Positions 24,001 through 39,000 are shown, counted from the stretch's first letter. The stretch is DNA of 64,000 nt from Istiophorus platypterus (GCA_016859345.1 CM029121.1:5650029-5714028), one strand, 5' to 3'. Notes: a model not told the origin generated them from the sequence alone. Translations and numbers: made by a program.

Positions 24001-27000
24001 TGTTATTCTGTTTTATTTCCTACAGCAACAGATAAATGTAGGTTCAATATACACTGCAATATCAATGAGTGTAGGTCAGTGGCTTCTTTGATATAAGGTA
24101 GCGTAATTAAAATTTATATTTAGTGAAATTTTATAATGTTACTGTACACCACATGAGTCGTAAAGTTGTTTTTTGCTATTTGGTTCACTTGGTTTGTCAA
24201 GGGCAGATATTTTGTATATAAATACAATTACTTACACAGTTTTTATTATTATTTATTTATTATTACTCTTTATTATTTTGTAGTATTTAAAGTTGTTGTT
24301 CAAAACAAAAATAGCTGTACTAAAGGGGCATTCCCCAGATATTACACTTGGAGATCTGGTTACATCATAGCCAGTACTATTTAGCACGTGAAAACATTTG
24401 TCAAATGTGTTATGCTGCTTTCGCAAGTCTGAGAAAATCCCTAGTGATGATGTCATGGAGACTGCAAATTATGGAGTTAAAATATGGGTCGCGTTGGATG
24501 CTGGGTTTTTTGGGCTTGATTATTATTATAAATTGGAACTCAGGACATGTTGGCCTCAACTGTATTGATTCTGACAACTTTTCATCTATCTCTTGTGAGT
24601 CATCTAATTTTAATGTGCACCACTGAGTTAAATAGATACTCGAGGAGCTAGGAGATAATATTTGTAATACAACAAGTTATCAAATTAAAATATAATTCAC
24701 TCCTTTTTTGTTTTAGCTCATACAATAGCCTCAGAATTTCTGCTGGACTCTATATTTTGCAATCTTGACAAGTTTGTAACTGGGAGAGAAAAATGCTCTC
24801 AAATTGTTAACATACTTAGTCTACAAGAACAGACATCTCTATCACTGTCTCCAGTACTGTGTCACTGTGACTTCTCCGCATCTCTTTATTATGCCTCCCT
24901 TACTGTTACTGGACGTAGATGTCCAGGGTAACTCAAATATCAAAACATGTCTGAAATTCTGTGTGCACTCTCATTGAACTCATGTTTATCTTTTTATTGG
25001 TTATTAACTCTATGTCAGAAGTGTCCTGTTACATCAGGTTACTAAAAGTTGATCAGAACCTAGAATTTTCAGTGATCATTGGTATGATACAATTTCCTGT
25101 ATGATGGCTATGACAGTGTGTCAGTAAAAAAAAAAAATTATGCTTCTGCATCAGTGACTGGCCGGAGACATTATTTTTTATGGTTTTCAATCTGTCATTC
25201 AGTCCGTCCTTCCCATGCTCATGTATGTGAAGTCTCAGGAATGCCTTGAGGGATTACTTTAAATTTAGTACAAACAATCACTTGGTAAAAGTCAAGATCA
25301 CTGTGATCTCCCATTGTCTCATTCTTGTGAATGCAATACATCAGAATGGCCTAAAGGGATTTTCATTATATCTGGCAGAAATGTCCAGACTCAAGGATGA
25401 CCTGAGTAGAATTTGATGATCAAAGGTTAAGGTCACTGTGATGTCACATAACATGTTTTTGGCTATTACTCAATAATTCATGCACTAATTACGATAAAAT
25501 ATATCTTTATGTAAACATACCTTTTATTAAATTCATTCAAATTCATCACTACATATGTACAGTTAGGTGCCTAAGTATTTGGATAGTAACACAATATTTT
25601 TGTAATATTTCCTCTGTACACCACCACTATTTGAAACCAAGCCATTAGGGAGGAGTTTGAAGTGTAGGCTATCAGGGTTGTAGTTGGTCATGGAAACTCT
25701 CATTATGTTCCAAAGAGGTGTGGATGCAAATGAAGGAAGCCATCAGGAGAATCAAAGAAACAAAACAAACCTATCAGACAGATGGCAGAAACTTTAGTAG
25801 TGTCTCAAATCAACAATCTGATTCATTCTTAAAAAGGCTGGACTGGAAGACCCAAAGGACGACTAAAGTGGATGATCACAGAATTCTTCCCTTGGTGAAA
25901 GAAAACAGTTACACTGGCAGCCATACATGCCCATGCACCGGGTCACCGGTGTTTAGTGATGATGTGACTGCTGACAGAAGCAGCAGGATAATGCTAAACT
26001 GATAGGATGGTGCTTCACAGAACAGATGGATAATTTCCCAAACACCTTGTGAAAGCAAAGAAAGTTCTTATCTAGGCCAAGGAATGTTCTTTGATGGCCA
26101 AGTCAGTCACCTGACCTAAACCCAACTTCTTTACTTACTTAAGACCAAATTTAGGGCATAAAGACCCACAACCAAGCATCAACTGAAGGCGGCTGCATTA
26201 CAGGCCTGGCTTAGTAGTCGGATGTCCATGGGTTCCAGACTTCAAGTAGTCACTGACTGCATTTTCATCCAAGAAATAAAAATAATCCTTAGGTTCATAA
26301 TTATGTCGGTTTGTCAAATTACTTGTTAGCCCCTGCAAATGAGGGACCATGAATAAAAATGACTATAATATAAAAATGGTAATTTCTGTTAAACCCCTGT
26401 GAATGAAATCACATTTTGATGGTTTTCTTTCAAATCCATTGGGGTGGTATACAGACACAAATTTAGGAACATTTTGTCACTGTCCAGATACTTATGTACC
26501 CAACTGTATGTAATAAAAGGAAAATAACAGGTGTAACAAATTAATAGGGGAATCAGGCAGATGTCAATAAAGCTCAGTCTGAATGTGCCAAGGTTGAATC
26601 AGTGAAAACACCTGTCTGGGTTTACCTTGAGTTTCTCTGGACTTAAACTAATTTAAATCTCATCTCTTAAGGTGACTCGGAAAACAGAGCCCTTGGGAGA
26701 CAGGCGGTGGATCTCCTATTTTCCAGTCGACACCTCCTTGCCATGTCTTACCTCCCTGCCCTCTGTAAGATCTGCTGCATCTGTCTAAAGCATCTGCTGC
26801 TAGAAGAGAAAAAGCATGGAACAGAAGTCCAATCCAGAGAAGAAGACATAGGAGCCACAGAAACTGTACTAAAAGGAGGACAGGTTGATGGAGGAAGAGG
26901 AGAGAGTGAGGACATAATGATGGATGGGCCAAATGCCCAAGACCAGCTATCTCCCACACTAGCCCAGATACCCTCCACTCTTACCCAGGTCTACCTCACT

Positions 27001-30000
27001 GTTCTCAATGCATATCTGAGCAATGACCTGGATAAACGAGGAACTGACAAGGCAAAGACCACAAATCCTCCTAAGAGGTATAGACCAAGTAAAGCATTAA
27101 ATTTGCTGTATATTAATACTCTTCGACATGGTTAAGACATAAAATATAACGATAAATTTCGATTAGTCTCAAAAAAATGGCAGAAAGGGCACAAAAGGGG
27201 GTGCAGCTTCCTGTAATCCAAGCATGGTAGTAAAAAAAGAACAGCAAGAGGTATTAAAGAAGTATAATGTCATCATTTCAACGTCATACTTAATTACTTC
27301 TCAGTTTAAAATCATTTTTTAATTTCATATGATTGATTATAAAATGTACCAATGCACAAATGTTGTGGTTGGTTAAATTGTCATTCAATGCAAATTAATT
27401 TGTTTTGTGTCTCTTCTTTGTGTCTGTCCTTAGGCAGATCACTCTGAGTCAGTATCAGTCTGAGTTATGTGAGCTGAGTCAGCTGGGCTGGAGAGGTTAT
27501 GAGGAAAACAAGATCCTCTTCTGGAAAGATGATCTTCCTCCGCATGTTTTGGAGTTTGCAATCAGGACAGGGCTCTTCTCACAGGTCAGACATGGTTGTA
27601 TATGTGAATAATTCAGCCAAAATAGTTTAGTAACACTGCAACAACCCTCTTCTGGACGAAAATCCTGTAGGTGGAATATCTGCATTATGCTGTAGCATGA
27701 ACAACCTCAATCAAAGCCTGTGGACACATCATGTAACACTTTGATACAAATCAAAACATCTGTGTGTTACCAGAGACCTTTACTTTGACATTACTCTCTG
27801 GCCAGTTTCACATTTACTTCATTGTGACTACTAAAGACTGAAAACACACATTATCTTACTGTTTGGTTTTCTTTATAGTGAGCATTACGGCTTCACATTG
27901 CACATGTCATGATAAATGATGCGTTTTTCCCTGTCTTCTTGGAAGGTGGCACTCAGACTTGAGGATGGGATGCTTGTCAATGCCTACTGTTTCGTTCATC
28001 TTACGATACAGGAATTTCTGGCCGCCCTCAGAATCATGACCAGTAATGACATTAGTGACACGCAGCTCAAGAGGAGGTAAGGAGATGAATGCAGGGAAAC
28101 CAAGCAGAGCTGGAAAGGAATATGGTTATAATTTACTAGACAACAGGAGTCTTTTTCTATGGAGCTGTCAGTTAGTCTTTCTGTAAGTGAAGGTGTGAGC
28201 TCTTTTTTAGCATAATGACACAAATGCAATGACCAGTGTGCTGCTTGTGGTGTTGCGTGGTCAGTAAGTTTGGATTTCAATTAATAAAAATGAAAAAAAT
28301 ATTTCTATGATAAAACATTCTAATACAATTCCTGTGCGTTCCTGTGCATCTCCTTTAAGGATTTTGTTAAATTAAATAAAATTATTAATTATTTTGTAGA
28401 TAAGTTAAATTTTCTGCTGTGTGACACACTGGCAATAGACCTGGTTCTCACACAGATATTTACAGATGCAGTTGGTATGTGTTAATATTCTAAATACCAA
28501 ACTTGCCTTATGCTGCCTCGCTTGAATGAGATTCCATCTCTTTACACCTGTAAAGCACATTTCAGGTCAGCTGAACACGCAAACATGCTATTTTAGCATG
28601 AACCCTGCTAAGAGCTCATATCTAAAGAAAAGCAAAATTGTACCTAAATCCTTAGTGTGCAGAGGTATTTTTGGATTAATTGGATATAGACACAAGCAGA
28701 GGAGTGCTATAGGATTTGACCATATAGAGCCAGACTGTATACCAGGAATAACTTGGCCACGGAAACAAGATGAGCTGTGTAAGATGAGTACACTACGAGA
28801 TATATGTGACCCTCTTCCCTAAAAGGAGGTCAGACGTACACTGATGCAGGCACAAAGCAGACAGTCCCATCACAGCAGTGGAGGCCCAGGAGGTCAGCGG
28901 GGGTGGGGGTGCTGAATGTAACACGTGAAACAGCAGACAAGATGCAACACAAGGGGTCCACTGTCACTCAGCAAAAAGCTTCTTTTGTGTGGCTAGATTA
29001 TAAATGATGTTACCAGCCTTACCTTTTCTCTCTGTCTAATAATGTTCGTAGAGAGCGTGCTGCTGCTACCTCACCTGTCATCTAGCTGTCCAAATGACAA
29101 GAAAATCCTTCATGAAAGACAACTCAACAAAACTATCTGACCCACAGAAAGTCTGTACTTTATTTAGTTGGTTAGTTAACCAACCAAATAAAGTTAACAG
29201 CAGTTAACATGTTTTCAGCAAAAACTCTGTTTAAAGCCCTGTAAAATACACTGTTGAATTAAATAGGTTTAGACTGGATGTCTGGTGGACTAAAGGTTTA
29301 GACCCATAACATATAAAAATCTGGCCGGAATCCAGCAGGTGACGTTTGTTACATGTCAAACCCTTCCCCCTAACCATGTGTTTCTTCTATATCTACACTG
29401 TAAAATGTCTAATGACAACAGAATGGCCAAAAAATGTTGTCTTCCAGCAGGTTAGTAACTGTAACAGATCATCTTCAGTCATTTTCTTAAAACAGAAAGA
29501 AAAATGTGAAATGCTCTCTTGCAGATCATTAGAGACTGTTCTTACTTTTTATTATCCAAGCAAATTAATTAATACATTGATTATGCTTGACCTTAATGCC
29601 ATTGCTTTGTCAGATTCAGTCTGAAAACTCGTTGGACGACCAAGTCAGACCAGAGGACCGTCTTCACTGATTCCCTGCACTTATATGTATGTGGACTAGC
29701 CTCCCAACACTGCACTCCTGCCTTAGTTCAATTAGCCAAGGCGCCTGGTGGAACAAGAGTTCAAAGCTGGGTCAAAAAACGACAAGCTCTTGTTCTGAAA
29801 CTGCTAAATAACATGTGCCATAACAACACCCTGACTGGACCCAAGGTAGAATGAACAGAAGTAAAACTTGACAAACTATTTTATAATTTATTTGGCTAAC
29901 CAGGTCTCTCCACTTGCTGATTCTGTCATCTCACATCTTTGCAGATACTGGAGCTTTGCCACTGTCTCCAGGAGAGCCAGGACCAACAACTGGCCAAGAA

Positions 30001-33000
30001 TCTTGTGGGTACGAGACCCACCCTGGAGCTGCGCAACATCCGGCTATTACCTGATGATATTGATGCTCTGGCTTTTGTAGTTAACTCAGTAGGTGATAAA
30101 GGCGTCGGACTGGACATTGGAGCTTGTTCAATGGAGCCAGAGTGTTTAAATGTCTTGCCCAGGTGTCAGTACATTCACAACCTCAGGTAAATGGACACAA
30201 ACACTCACACTAGCAAAATGATACATGGTATCAATGCACACACATGCTTTCAGAATCAAAATAAAGTACCATTTCTTTGCAAAATGAGAAATATCTGTTA
30301 TTTGAAATTACTTCTGAAGCAACATTTGTTGGACACTTGGTAAAAAAAAAACGCTGTTTTCTCTCCATTTGAGCAAATTATAATGCGTGTCAAAAATCAA
30401 TTAGTCATGTTACATGCGAGTATGAAATACACAGTTGACTGCTCAGGAGATGGGAGCCGAAGAACTATTTTTATAACCAGAGGCTTGGTTCACTTAAAGG
30501 GGAAGTTGAAACAGTTGAATACTGCAGGTGTCACACATGGGAACATATTGAAGCGGACGGTGTGGAGCCGTCGGGAATCTGAAAACCTGTGTTTATCTTA
30601 TCTATCTAAAGATCTCCTGCTTTGCCTTCAACATTCTGAAGCTGATTGGCCACCTGTCCCTTGTACTTTCAAACTGCCTGGAGCTCTACATTTCCTGCTG
30701 TGCCCCTTTAGTTGGCTGAGTCTTTCCGCATCTGTAACCTGGACTCTAGTAGGAAAAAAAAAAACGCAACTGAAAGCTTTAAGGACTATTTTATCAGACC
30801 ACCTTAAAAAAGAGTGAACTCCCATACACTGTGTACACCTACAAGTATCTTAAAAGGGCCCTCATCACACAAGATCAACTCAAACATAAAACAAAAAACA
30901 ATAAAGGCTGAAAGTGTCTGAAGTGAAACTGGCCAGGACACAGACTAAGATGCCAAAATAAAAACTGATCCGGTCTGCAAAACAAATTGAAGCAGTCGTA
31001 CATAAGCTAGAAAGACAGTGGTGAAAGCCTAGAGATCTGCAAAGCAAACTTAGTCAACTCCAACAGCAACATGCCAATCTATGTACTGTATACTGGCAAG
31101 TCTCCATATGAAGGCAGTCATTGGTCGTGACATGAACAAGTCAGCAGAAAGTTTTGCCTGCAGCTCTCAATTTCTTCGTGCTGTTAGTCCCAGTTGCACA
31201 GAGCTACTTCGAACTAACAGCATGCTTGTGACGTGCTACATGCATATGTCACCCCCTACACTCAAACTAGCAAGGGGTGGAGCTCTCTGCAGGGGCCCTG
31301 TTTAACCAATAACTATATAGTAAGTTTAACTGATTATATGAACACAGCAAAATCAATAATTATCATATGAACTATGTAGAAGGTAGTCTCCAGTAACACA
31401 GTGCTTCTTCATTTTCAGTGACACTTCATTTTGTGTGCCTAAGAAATCTAACAGATTTTGGGTGAACACTGACTTCTCCGCTTTCAGTCCAACATTAAGG
31501 CTTGCTTCATTGTCAATGATGAATTTTATTTTTTTTAAGTATTGGTATTCCTTCAGTTTTCACAGCCGCAAGTATGGTGACAAGTTTGCTGAGAAGTTGT
31601 CCTCCGTTTTGCCTGAACTCACAAGCCTGAGAAAACTAGAGTAAGATCAAAGATTTTCCCTTTCTGTCGCACCCTGAGCTCTACTGTATAGAGCATCATT
31701 TACACATGCACATTAATATTTAATCTGACCTTTGAACATTCCATTATCTAGTATATATAATATCCAATTAATAATAAGATTATTTATTCAATTTCAAGAT
31801 TCACAATCTGCCTTCAGATTTTCTGATGTCCAAATGGAGATGATGCACCTGAACTAAACAAATTGCACACTATTCACTCATATGGTCCTCGTCTTTATGC
31901 ATTGCTGGTCAGTCCTTTATCTTGAATCCCACAGTGCTTTGCAAAGCGATTTTCTCATGTCCCATTGAAAGTGAATGGGGAAGGAAAATGCAACCAGTCT
32001 GTGTAATTACTTTTGAAATACTGTAAGGAATGGGGTAGGAGCAGTTTTGCTTTAAAATCTCCAAGCAAATCCCCCTCAGCACACTGTTTATTACCAAAAT
32101 TATGGACCTATTATTATTTATTGTTTTGATTCTATATTATTTTTGGGTATTTTATTCCATTTTACTTTTGAAATTCATTGCAGACCTGAAATGTTTAATA
32201 CTGGTTCAACCATGAGAAGCAATTTTTATTGAAAAGCACTTTGTCAATAAAGTTATATTATTATTATTAATGTCTTCTTGTTGTTTTTATTACAGTGATT
32301 GACTGATTGTCTATATCTTCTCAAGGTTTTCCGGTGCCAGTCTGACTCCCACAGGAGCAGCTAGTTTGGCTTCTGCTCTAAAGAAGTGTCCAGACATCAC
32401 TGAAATCAAGTATGTTTTCTGTCTTTCAAGTACAATATTAATGTCACTGCTAAAGTAAATAGCAGCTTTAAACATGTCCTCTGAGGCTGGTCCCAACTTT
32501 GAAAACAAGCTTTTGTGTTTTTGTTTTGAAGTCTAAGTGACAACAGTCTGAAAGACGAAGGGATCAAACACATAGCTGCCATCTTTACCAAACTCCCCAG
32601 ACTGGTCTCTGTAACGTAAGTTCATACCTCTGATGAGACTATAATTTTTTCAATTACTATAAAACAATATCTCAAGATTTTGCTGATTTTTGTCCCAAAT
32701 TTCCGTGCATATGGTTTTCTGTGTGTGGAGGTTAATGTCTGTCTGTGCCACTAACAGGGTGAGTCGAAACAACAGCTCCCTGAAAGCAGTGAACTATCTC
32801 GTTCGGAAGATGCCCTCGTGTTTAAACATCCAACATGTTCATGCAGAGTATGATAACACACACATCCACACACACGCGCACGCACACACAGCTTCGAGTA
32901 TCATTATTTTTGCACAATGTATCACAGAGGCCATACATTACATCCACATCCACACAAGCTCCCTTTCAGCACTTGAAAACATTTTCATCTTTGCAACACA

Positions 33001-36000
33001 TTTGACTGCAGTTTAAGGACTTAATATTGTATGCTTAATTCTTTTGGATTGATGCTGTCACAGCCAACATATTTTCTCCTTCAAATGCCACATTGAGTCT
33101 TCCAAATTAAGTACTTAAGTAAAAGCGTATCACATAAAAATTGCTCTACACTTATTAAACCTTATAGATTTTTTTGTCCTTTTGCAGTTCATTGAAAGAT
33201 ATGACAGTGACTTTCTCCCAGAACTCAGATATGAGAAGGTGGGTTATTATGAGATGAAAATAATAAAACCATAAAACAAATTCTCACCACACTGAAGCTC
33301 TTTCTTATTTATTCCCGAATGCAGCCATAAAATCAACTCTGAACCAACAGTCAGGTAAGACATTAAACAATTACGATGACATGTTGACGACTTTCCAAAA
33401 CTTCAGTAGATAGCACAGTTTCCTTGTAGGACTTTGCTTACTCCATGAAGCTAAATTATAGTTGTGCAAGTACCGTGACTTTTTTGTTAATAGTTGAGTG
33501 ACTAATGCTAGTTTTGCCACTGCTGTATTATTACTGTGAGACCTGGATTTCATCTAATTGACTCAGTTTAGTTTCTATTGACATTGTTTAAAATTTTAGT
33601 CAGTTTATTGTTTTCAACACAGATACTAATCCATTTTTATTGTTGATGTCTCTATCATTGCTTTCTTCCTATAAGTTGTTATCATTTGGCACTATCTTTT
33701 TCCAGCCTGTTGAACCAGAAATGGAACAAGCCTCAGATGCAAAAAGTTGCAAATTCATTGGCGAGTTGCCCTGCCTTGTCTGTCCTGGAGTAAGTTACCC
33801 TAAATGCACCCCTTGAAATATAGAAACCCTCCTACCAACATTAAACCAACAGTCCAAAGATTACTGCACAACTGAATACAGTAAAAACAGCCAGTTATTA
33901 ACTGACAGGTTGAAATTCTGATATTAACTGATTAGTACCAGACAATCTATTTAAAGTCATACATATTGTATATATGTGCAAATCAAATGCAAATGAAGTG
34001 CTGTATGTGTGTGTGCATCCTAGTATGTCTGGAGGCCAGTGGGATGTGGATGTTCTAAAAACACTGACTCACTTCCTGCCAAAGATCAATGTCACCGACA
34101 AGATCGTGTAAGACTGGATTTGTGCCAAACCATGCATCACAAAGCTCATGATACAATACTGACATAGAGCTCCATGTATTCTGCATATAATGTTGTAGAG
34201 ATCCAAAACTATACCAAATACTTTTCATACTCTGTTACATTTTAGAGGTTAGTGGTTGAAGATCAGCAAGCACAAGCAGATCATTGATGTGTACGTATCT
34301 TTTCTCAGTCTCAATGACAGCTGCTCGTCTGTGGAGGACTTGGTGGTTCTGACTGCTATTCTGTCTAATTGTCCTGCTGTGGTGGAGCTTCATATCAGGT
34401 ACAAACACACCTGTAATGTGCATTGCATAGTATAAATGCTCACCTGCAAACTTCACACACACATACAGCAAAAACAAATGCAAAATAACTCCCATTAGGC
34501 ATGTCCATGATGCCCCTCTCATGCTAAACTCTTGACTCGTGTAAAATCAGCCAGTATATATTTAAAATGTTTAAGTTTAGCCTACAGTGGTTCTTAAGTG
34601 TGTATACTTTGTTTAGTTACTTAATCCGTTCTAAATAGTGGATTCATCACTTCTATGTAACTGCATGTTTCCTTTATGTTTTAGACTAGAGTCTAGTCCA
34701 GATCCTGTTCAGGTGTCTATATTGTTCTCTGGAGGGAGAGAAAAGCCTGCCAATGAAATGTCTAAAACACTCTGGTATGTAGTAAGTTGTGTTTACTTTT
34801 TTATGTAAATCTATTTTAATCTGTATTATTGATTTTGTTATTTCATTTTTATCATTTCTTATTTCTTATTAGTCTCAAATTGTTGACATTTTTACATTTG
34901 TGCTGTCGTATTACTAACTTCTTTAGTCACATGAAATGCTTTTGAATTGCGCTAATATTGTGCTACACAGATTAAGTTTGATGATAATGATGAATTATTG
35001 CCGCAGATTCACTGTCACAGCAATAATGAACAGCATTTTGAGATTATCATGTTGCAACAGGATGTTGGGGTTAATTATAATGCAGAAAGAGATCATATGA
35101 AATAGTAAAATAAAATTATATGAATCAGGGAGAGAAATACTGACTCATTTGTTGACTGGGGACTGTTGGTGCACATCTAAAGATGTGGGACATGGCAATG
35201 GTGCAGGTATTGATATTGATATGACTTAGTATTGTTATTACTGATGATGATGACAATGAAGGTGTTGCCTCTCTCAGCCTCAGCTCCTGTGGTCTACGAC
35301 ATGCTGATCTGGGGAGAGTATGGGGGAGTTTGGGGACTTCCTGTGATCTCAGTGTGTTGGAGTAAGAGACACACAAAGACACGTTTGAGCACGCACAAAA
35401 ACATTTTTCATGGAAACACTTGCATGTCTGCACATATCTGCAACTCCAGAACCTTTTACATTTACTATCTACTCATCTCTCATGTTACGTGTTAATCGGC
35501 AGTAGCATTCTAAATAATTCCACCATCAGCACAGAAACTCCATCACTACGTTAAAGCATTCAGCACTCACAAAAAGGGTTTAGTTGTTTTTACCATGTGT
35601 GTCTGAAACATGGTAAAAACAAATGCAATAGAATTAGCATTGTGGAATTAGTGTGTGTCATTCATGCAGTTGATGCTAATTCAGTGAATTGTCACTGTGT
35701 GACTTTTATCAATCTCTCAGTAGACAAGTAATTATGCTAATTACATCCTTCCATTCCGTAAACAGTGTATGTCTCATGGAGTAATAAGGGCTTTCTGAAC
35801 TGTGCAGTGTTATTATCGTCTAAATTTTCAGTATGTATGAGAGCTTGTCCTGAATAAACCTACCCTTCGCACACCTTCGAATTCTAGTATCTGAACTTGG
35901 GTTGCTTGTCCTTTTTCCTTACATATATTAGAAAGTTGAGTGGCAGCCAGAAGAGAATGGCACTGCCTTTTATTTTTATTTTTTACAAAGCACTTCCTTG

Positions 36001-39000
36001 AAAACTTCTTGGGTATCTCACGTCTTTCCAACTGTAGATCAATTTCACACTGCACTGGGCCCACTAGGACTTATTGGACCTCGAAATTGTCATGTTAATA
36101 CTGAAACTTGGAAACTGGCTTTTAAATACTGTGCCCTACCAAAGTGGAACAATCTACAGAAGCTTGTAAAATTAGACAAGCTGATCCCTTTTAATACGTT
36201 TCAAAAAGAAAAAAGAGCAGTGTGAATGCATGTATTTTCTTTGAATTGATATTCATTGATGTCCTATGTTGATGTCCTGTTTGTTGTATATTTTGTAAAC
36301 GCTATATGTGCTTTTATTTTTTTATATGCACTATAATCAGGACTTCCTTGTAAAAGAGAGTTTGTCTCAATGGTCCTATGTGTTTAAGAAAGCTTATAAT
36401 GATACTAAAATACATACTAGACCAGGATCACTATTGACATTCAGTATGCATTTCAGTCGACTATAGTGATGATCTATATAAACCCTACGTTGAAATCAGC
36501 TTTGTTGCTGTTTAAAACAAACACACAGGCCTATTTTTTGATTAGCTGTCATCATGCATCTACATGGTCAATGCAGACATGAACTTAAGCTATAATTCAG
36601 TGTCATTTACATGGTCTTTCTCTATGTTTCTATTTTCTGTAGAACCAGATTATTTAAATGTTCCTTTTATTTTAGCAGCTCTCCAATGTTGCATTGTTTA
36701 TTTCTTTTCTTTTCTTATGCCTCTCTTGTTTCTGACTATAACTCAACATTCTTTATCAGTTTGTCCAGTAACTGTTTAGGCAACAAAGGTCTGAGGACGT
36801 TGTTGGATTTTCTACCTCATCTTAGAAACATCCGGGAAATCAAGTAAGGCTAGCACACAAAGTTATGACAAAGTTTTGAATTAAAAGAAAAGATGCCCCA
36901 AACAATGCTCCAAACAATTATAAAAAAAAGAAAAAGGTTGTATGTGTAGTTAATCTAAATGACTTACCTTGGTAGCAAAACCTTTTTTTACTGTGGCATC
37001 TTTGTTGAACTATGAGGGTATTTTTTTAAAAAAAGATGTGACTGTTGTTGTTAGACAGAGTTTGCAGAAGCAGGACCATTATTTTCTTAACAAACAGATT
37101 CCAAAAACAAGTGTGCCGATGCTATCTGCTAAGTTTACCTAGGGACAGTATTTAGTATGAATAGATCATAAGGGAACTATATTATGTCCTTCTGCCTCGC
37201 TCATGGTGTTTGTGTGTTTTTCAGTGTCAGTAACAATGGCATCAGCATGGAAGCAGTGGCGATGCTGGCTGGTGCTTTGTGCTCCTGTAACAACTTAACA
37301 GAAATTCAAATCAGGTACTCTTTGTTTTACATTTTAGGCAGTTAATGATTCTAATGAATTGCTCAAAGATGAATTGATCATGGAGACAATGGTCTTGTTA
37401 GGTAAAAAGACATTGGCATATGTGCAGTAGGTCACTCTGGCGGTGTCTTGTTGGTTTTACAGTGATGGAGGGAGAGAGCAGATGATCCTGAAGTTCAGCT
37501 CTGACCAAAGGTACAAAAGAGACATTTTTTAAAACCTCCACGCATCTGAATTTCACTGTCTGTATTTCTATTTGTCCGTTAACATGTTAATTCTGTGCTC
37601 GTCGTATTTTTCAGCGATGACAAACAGCAGCTCAAGATGTTCAGGTACAGCACATTGATAAAGAGTTTGAGGGAAACACATTTGACATATCTCTGCATTT
37701 ACTATATTTCAAAAGACAAACACTTTGTGAGAGTTGCAACTATTTAGATTATCGATTACCTGATTTACTCATTTTTCAAGGAAAAATCCACAAATTTGTT
37801 GGCTTCAGGGTCTCAAATTTCAGGAATTGTTGTTCTCACTGTAAATGTAATAATTTTGGCTTTTGTAATAATTTTGGATTTTGGACTGTTCGCTGGACAA
37901 AACAAAACGTCTGAAGACATTTTGGGACGTCACCTTGGATTCTAGGATATTGTGATGGGTGTTTTTCACCATCTTCTCATGTTTTACGGACCAAATGTTT
38001 AATTGATTGATAATGAAAATAATCAGCAGATTAATTGATAATAAAAATAATTGTTAGTTGCAGCCCTACACTTCACGGTACCATAAGTCATTACTTTGGA
38101 ATTAAAATACAGAGTGATCTTCATTTATTTTGCAGGATAAACAAAAGCAACCTCCTGCCGTCTGATATATCCAAGCTATGTAGGGGATTGGTTCAGTGTC
38201 ACTCCGATTTGGAGTTAGAGTAAGTTTAATAATTGTTCATCCATATGTCATCATTTCACAGTATTGCTGAACAGGTAGACATTAGTGTACTTTTATGTTG
38301 TGTCAGTTTGTCTCACAACTCATTGAAAGAAGAAGCCCTCAAGAATCTGCTCAAATTCCTGCCAGAGATGGCATCACTGCAGAGGCTCAAGTAAGACATG
38401 CACAAATAACGTATATGCTTTACTTAGAGTGGATGATCTTGTGTGTCAGTGTGAGTATATGTTTCTGTAGTTGTATTCAGTTTATTATGTGTTGTGTTGA
38501 AGTTATATGATCCTTGTTGGGAATGGTAATAATTAAACATAATGAGGAGTTGTACAGAAAAATAGTAAAGATATGTGCTCTGTATGAATATTGAAATTGT
38601 ACTGACATATACTGTTAGTTATTATGATGAGGAAAATAAATAGATGACGGCACTATCCTTTAGTCCAGATGTGCAAATACCATTTTATAGATACAAACAT
38701 AGAGAGAGGTATCAAGAAATAATACCAGTTTGAAGGGAAGATTTGAGGAAGAAAATGTGTACAAGGCATTAGTTATCTATGGACACAGCTCAGTTGTGTC
38801 AGGATCAGTTGTACAGCACTGTGTGCCTCAGGTTTCAGATGATGTGGAATATTATATAATGTTGATTCCAGCAGGTGTTTTTAAGTCCAGTCCGATGGGT
38901 AATTCAGACTTTAGTAAACTATTAGCACCAGTGTGAAATGACAAGAACATTAATCACTAATGATTCCATGGCATGTAATCAAAAAAACACCTTTAGGTTT

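Larger units (their letters stand above)
21585..29845 (+). other. nlrc5: nlrc5 NACHT ATPase and NACHT-associated domains, spread over seven exons
   Basis: Exon 21585-21748 carries Walker A GRAGSGKT (residues 237-244). Exon 22768-22899 has the hydrophobic strand HLFVLLEFRQLNLLS. Exon 23646-23961 carries Walker B WVLDGYDEF and the sensor-like strand TVLVTCRVRNV. Exon 26672-27077 covers winged-helix-type helices (MSYLPALCKICCICLKHLL), followed by an acidic and glycine-rich low-complexity insert (about residues 460-490), then STLTQVYLTVLNAYL. Exons 27434-27584 and 27946-28076 give the conserved FVHLTIQEFLAAL helix. Exon 29614-29845 completes the associated helical domain. All ATP-binding motifs are intact, so nucleotide binding is expected. 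Introns of this segment hold most of the transposon remnants of the gene. Confidence 0.85.

Noticed and set aside
26660..26978. Minus-strand frames of 76-99 codons over nlrc5 exon 26672-27077
   Set aside because: They are antisense shadows of a well-supported exon, without splice sites or motifs of their own.
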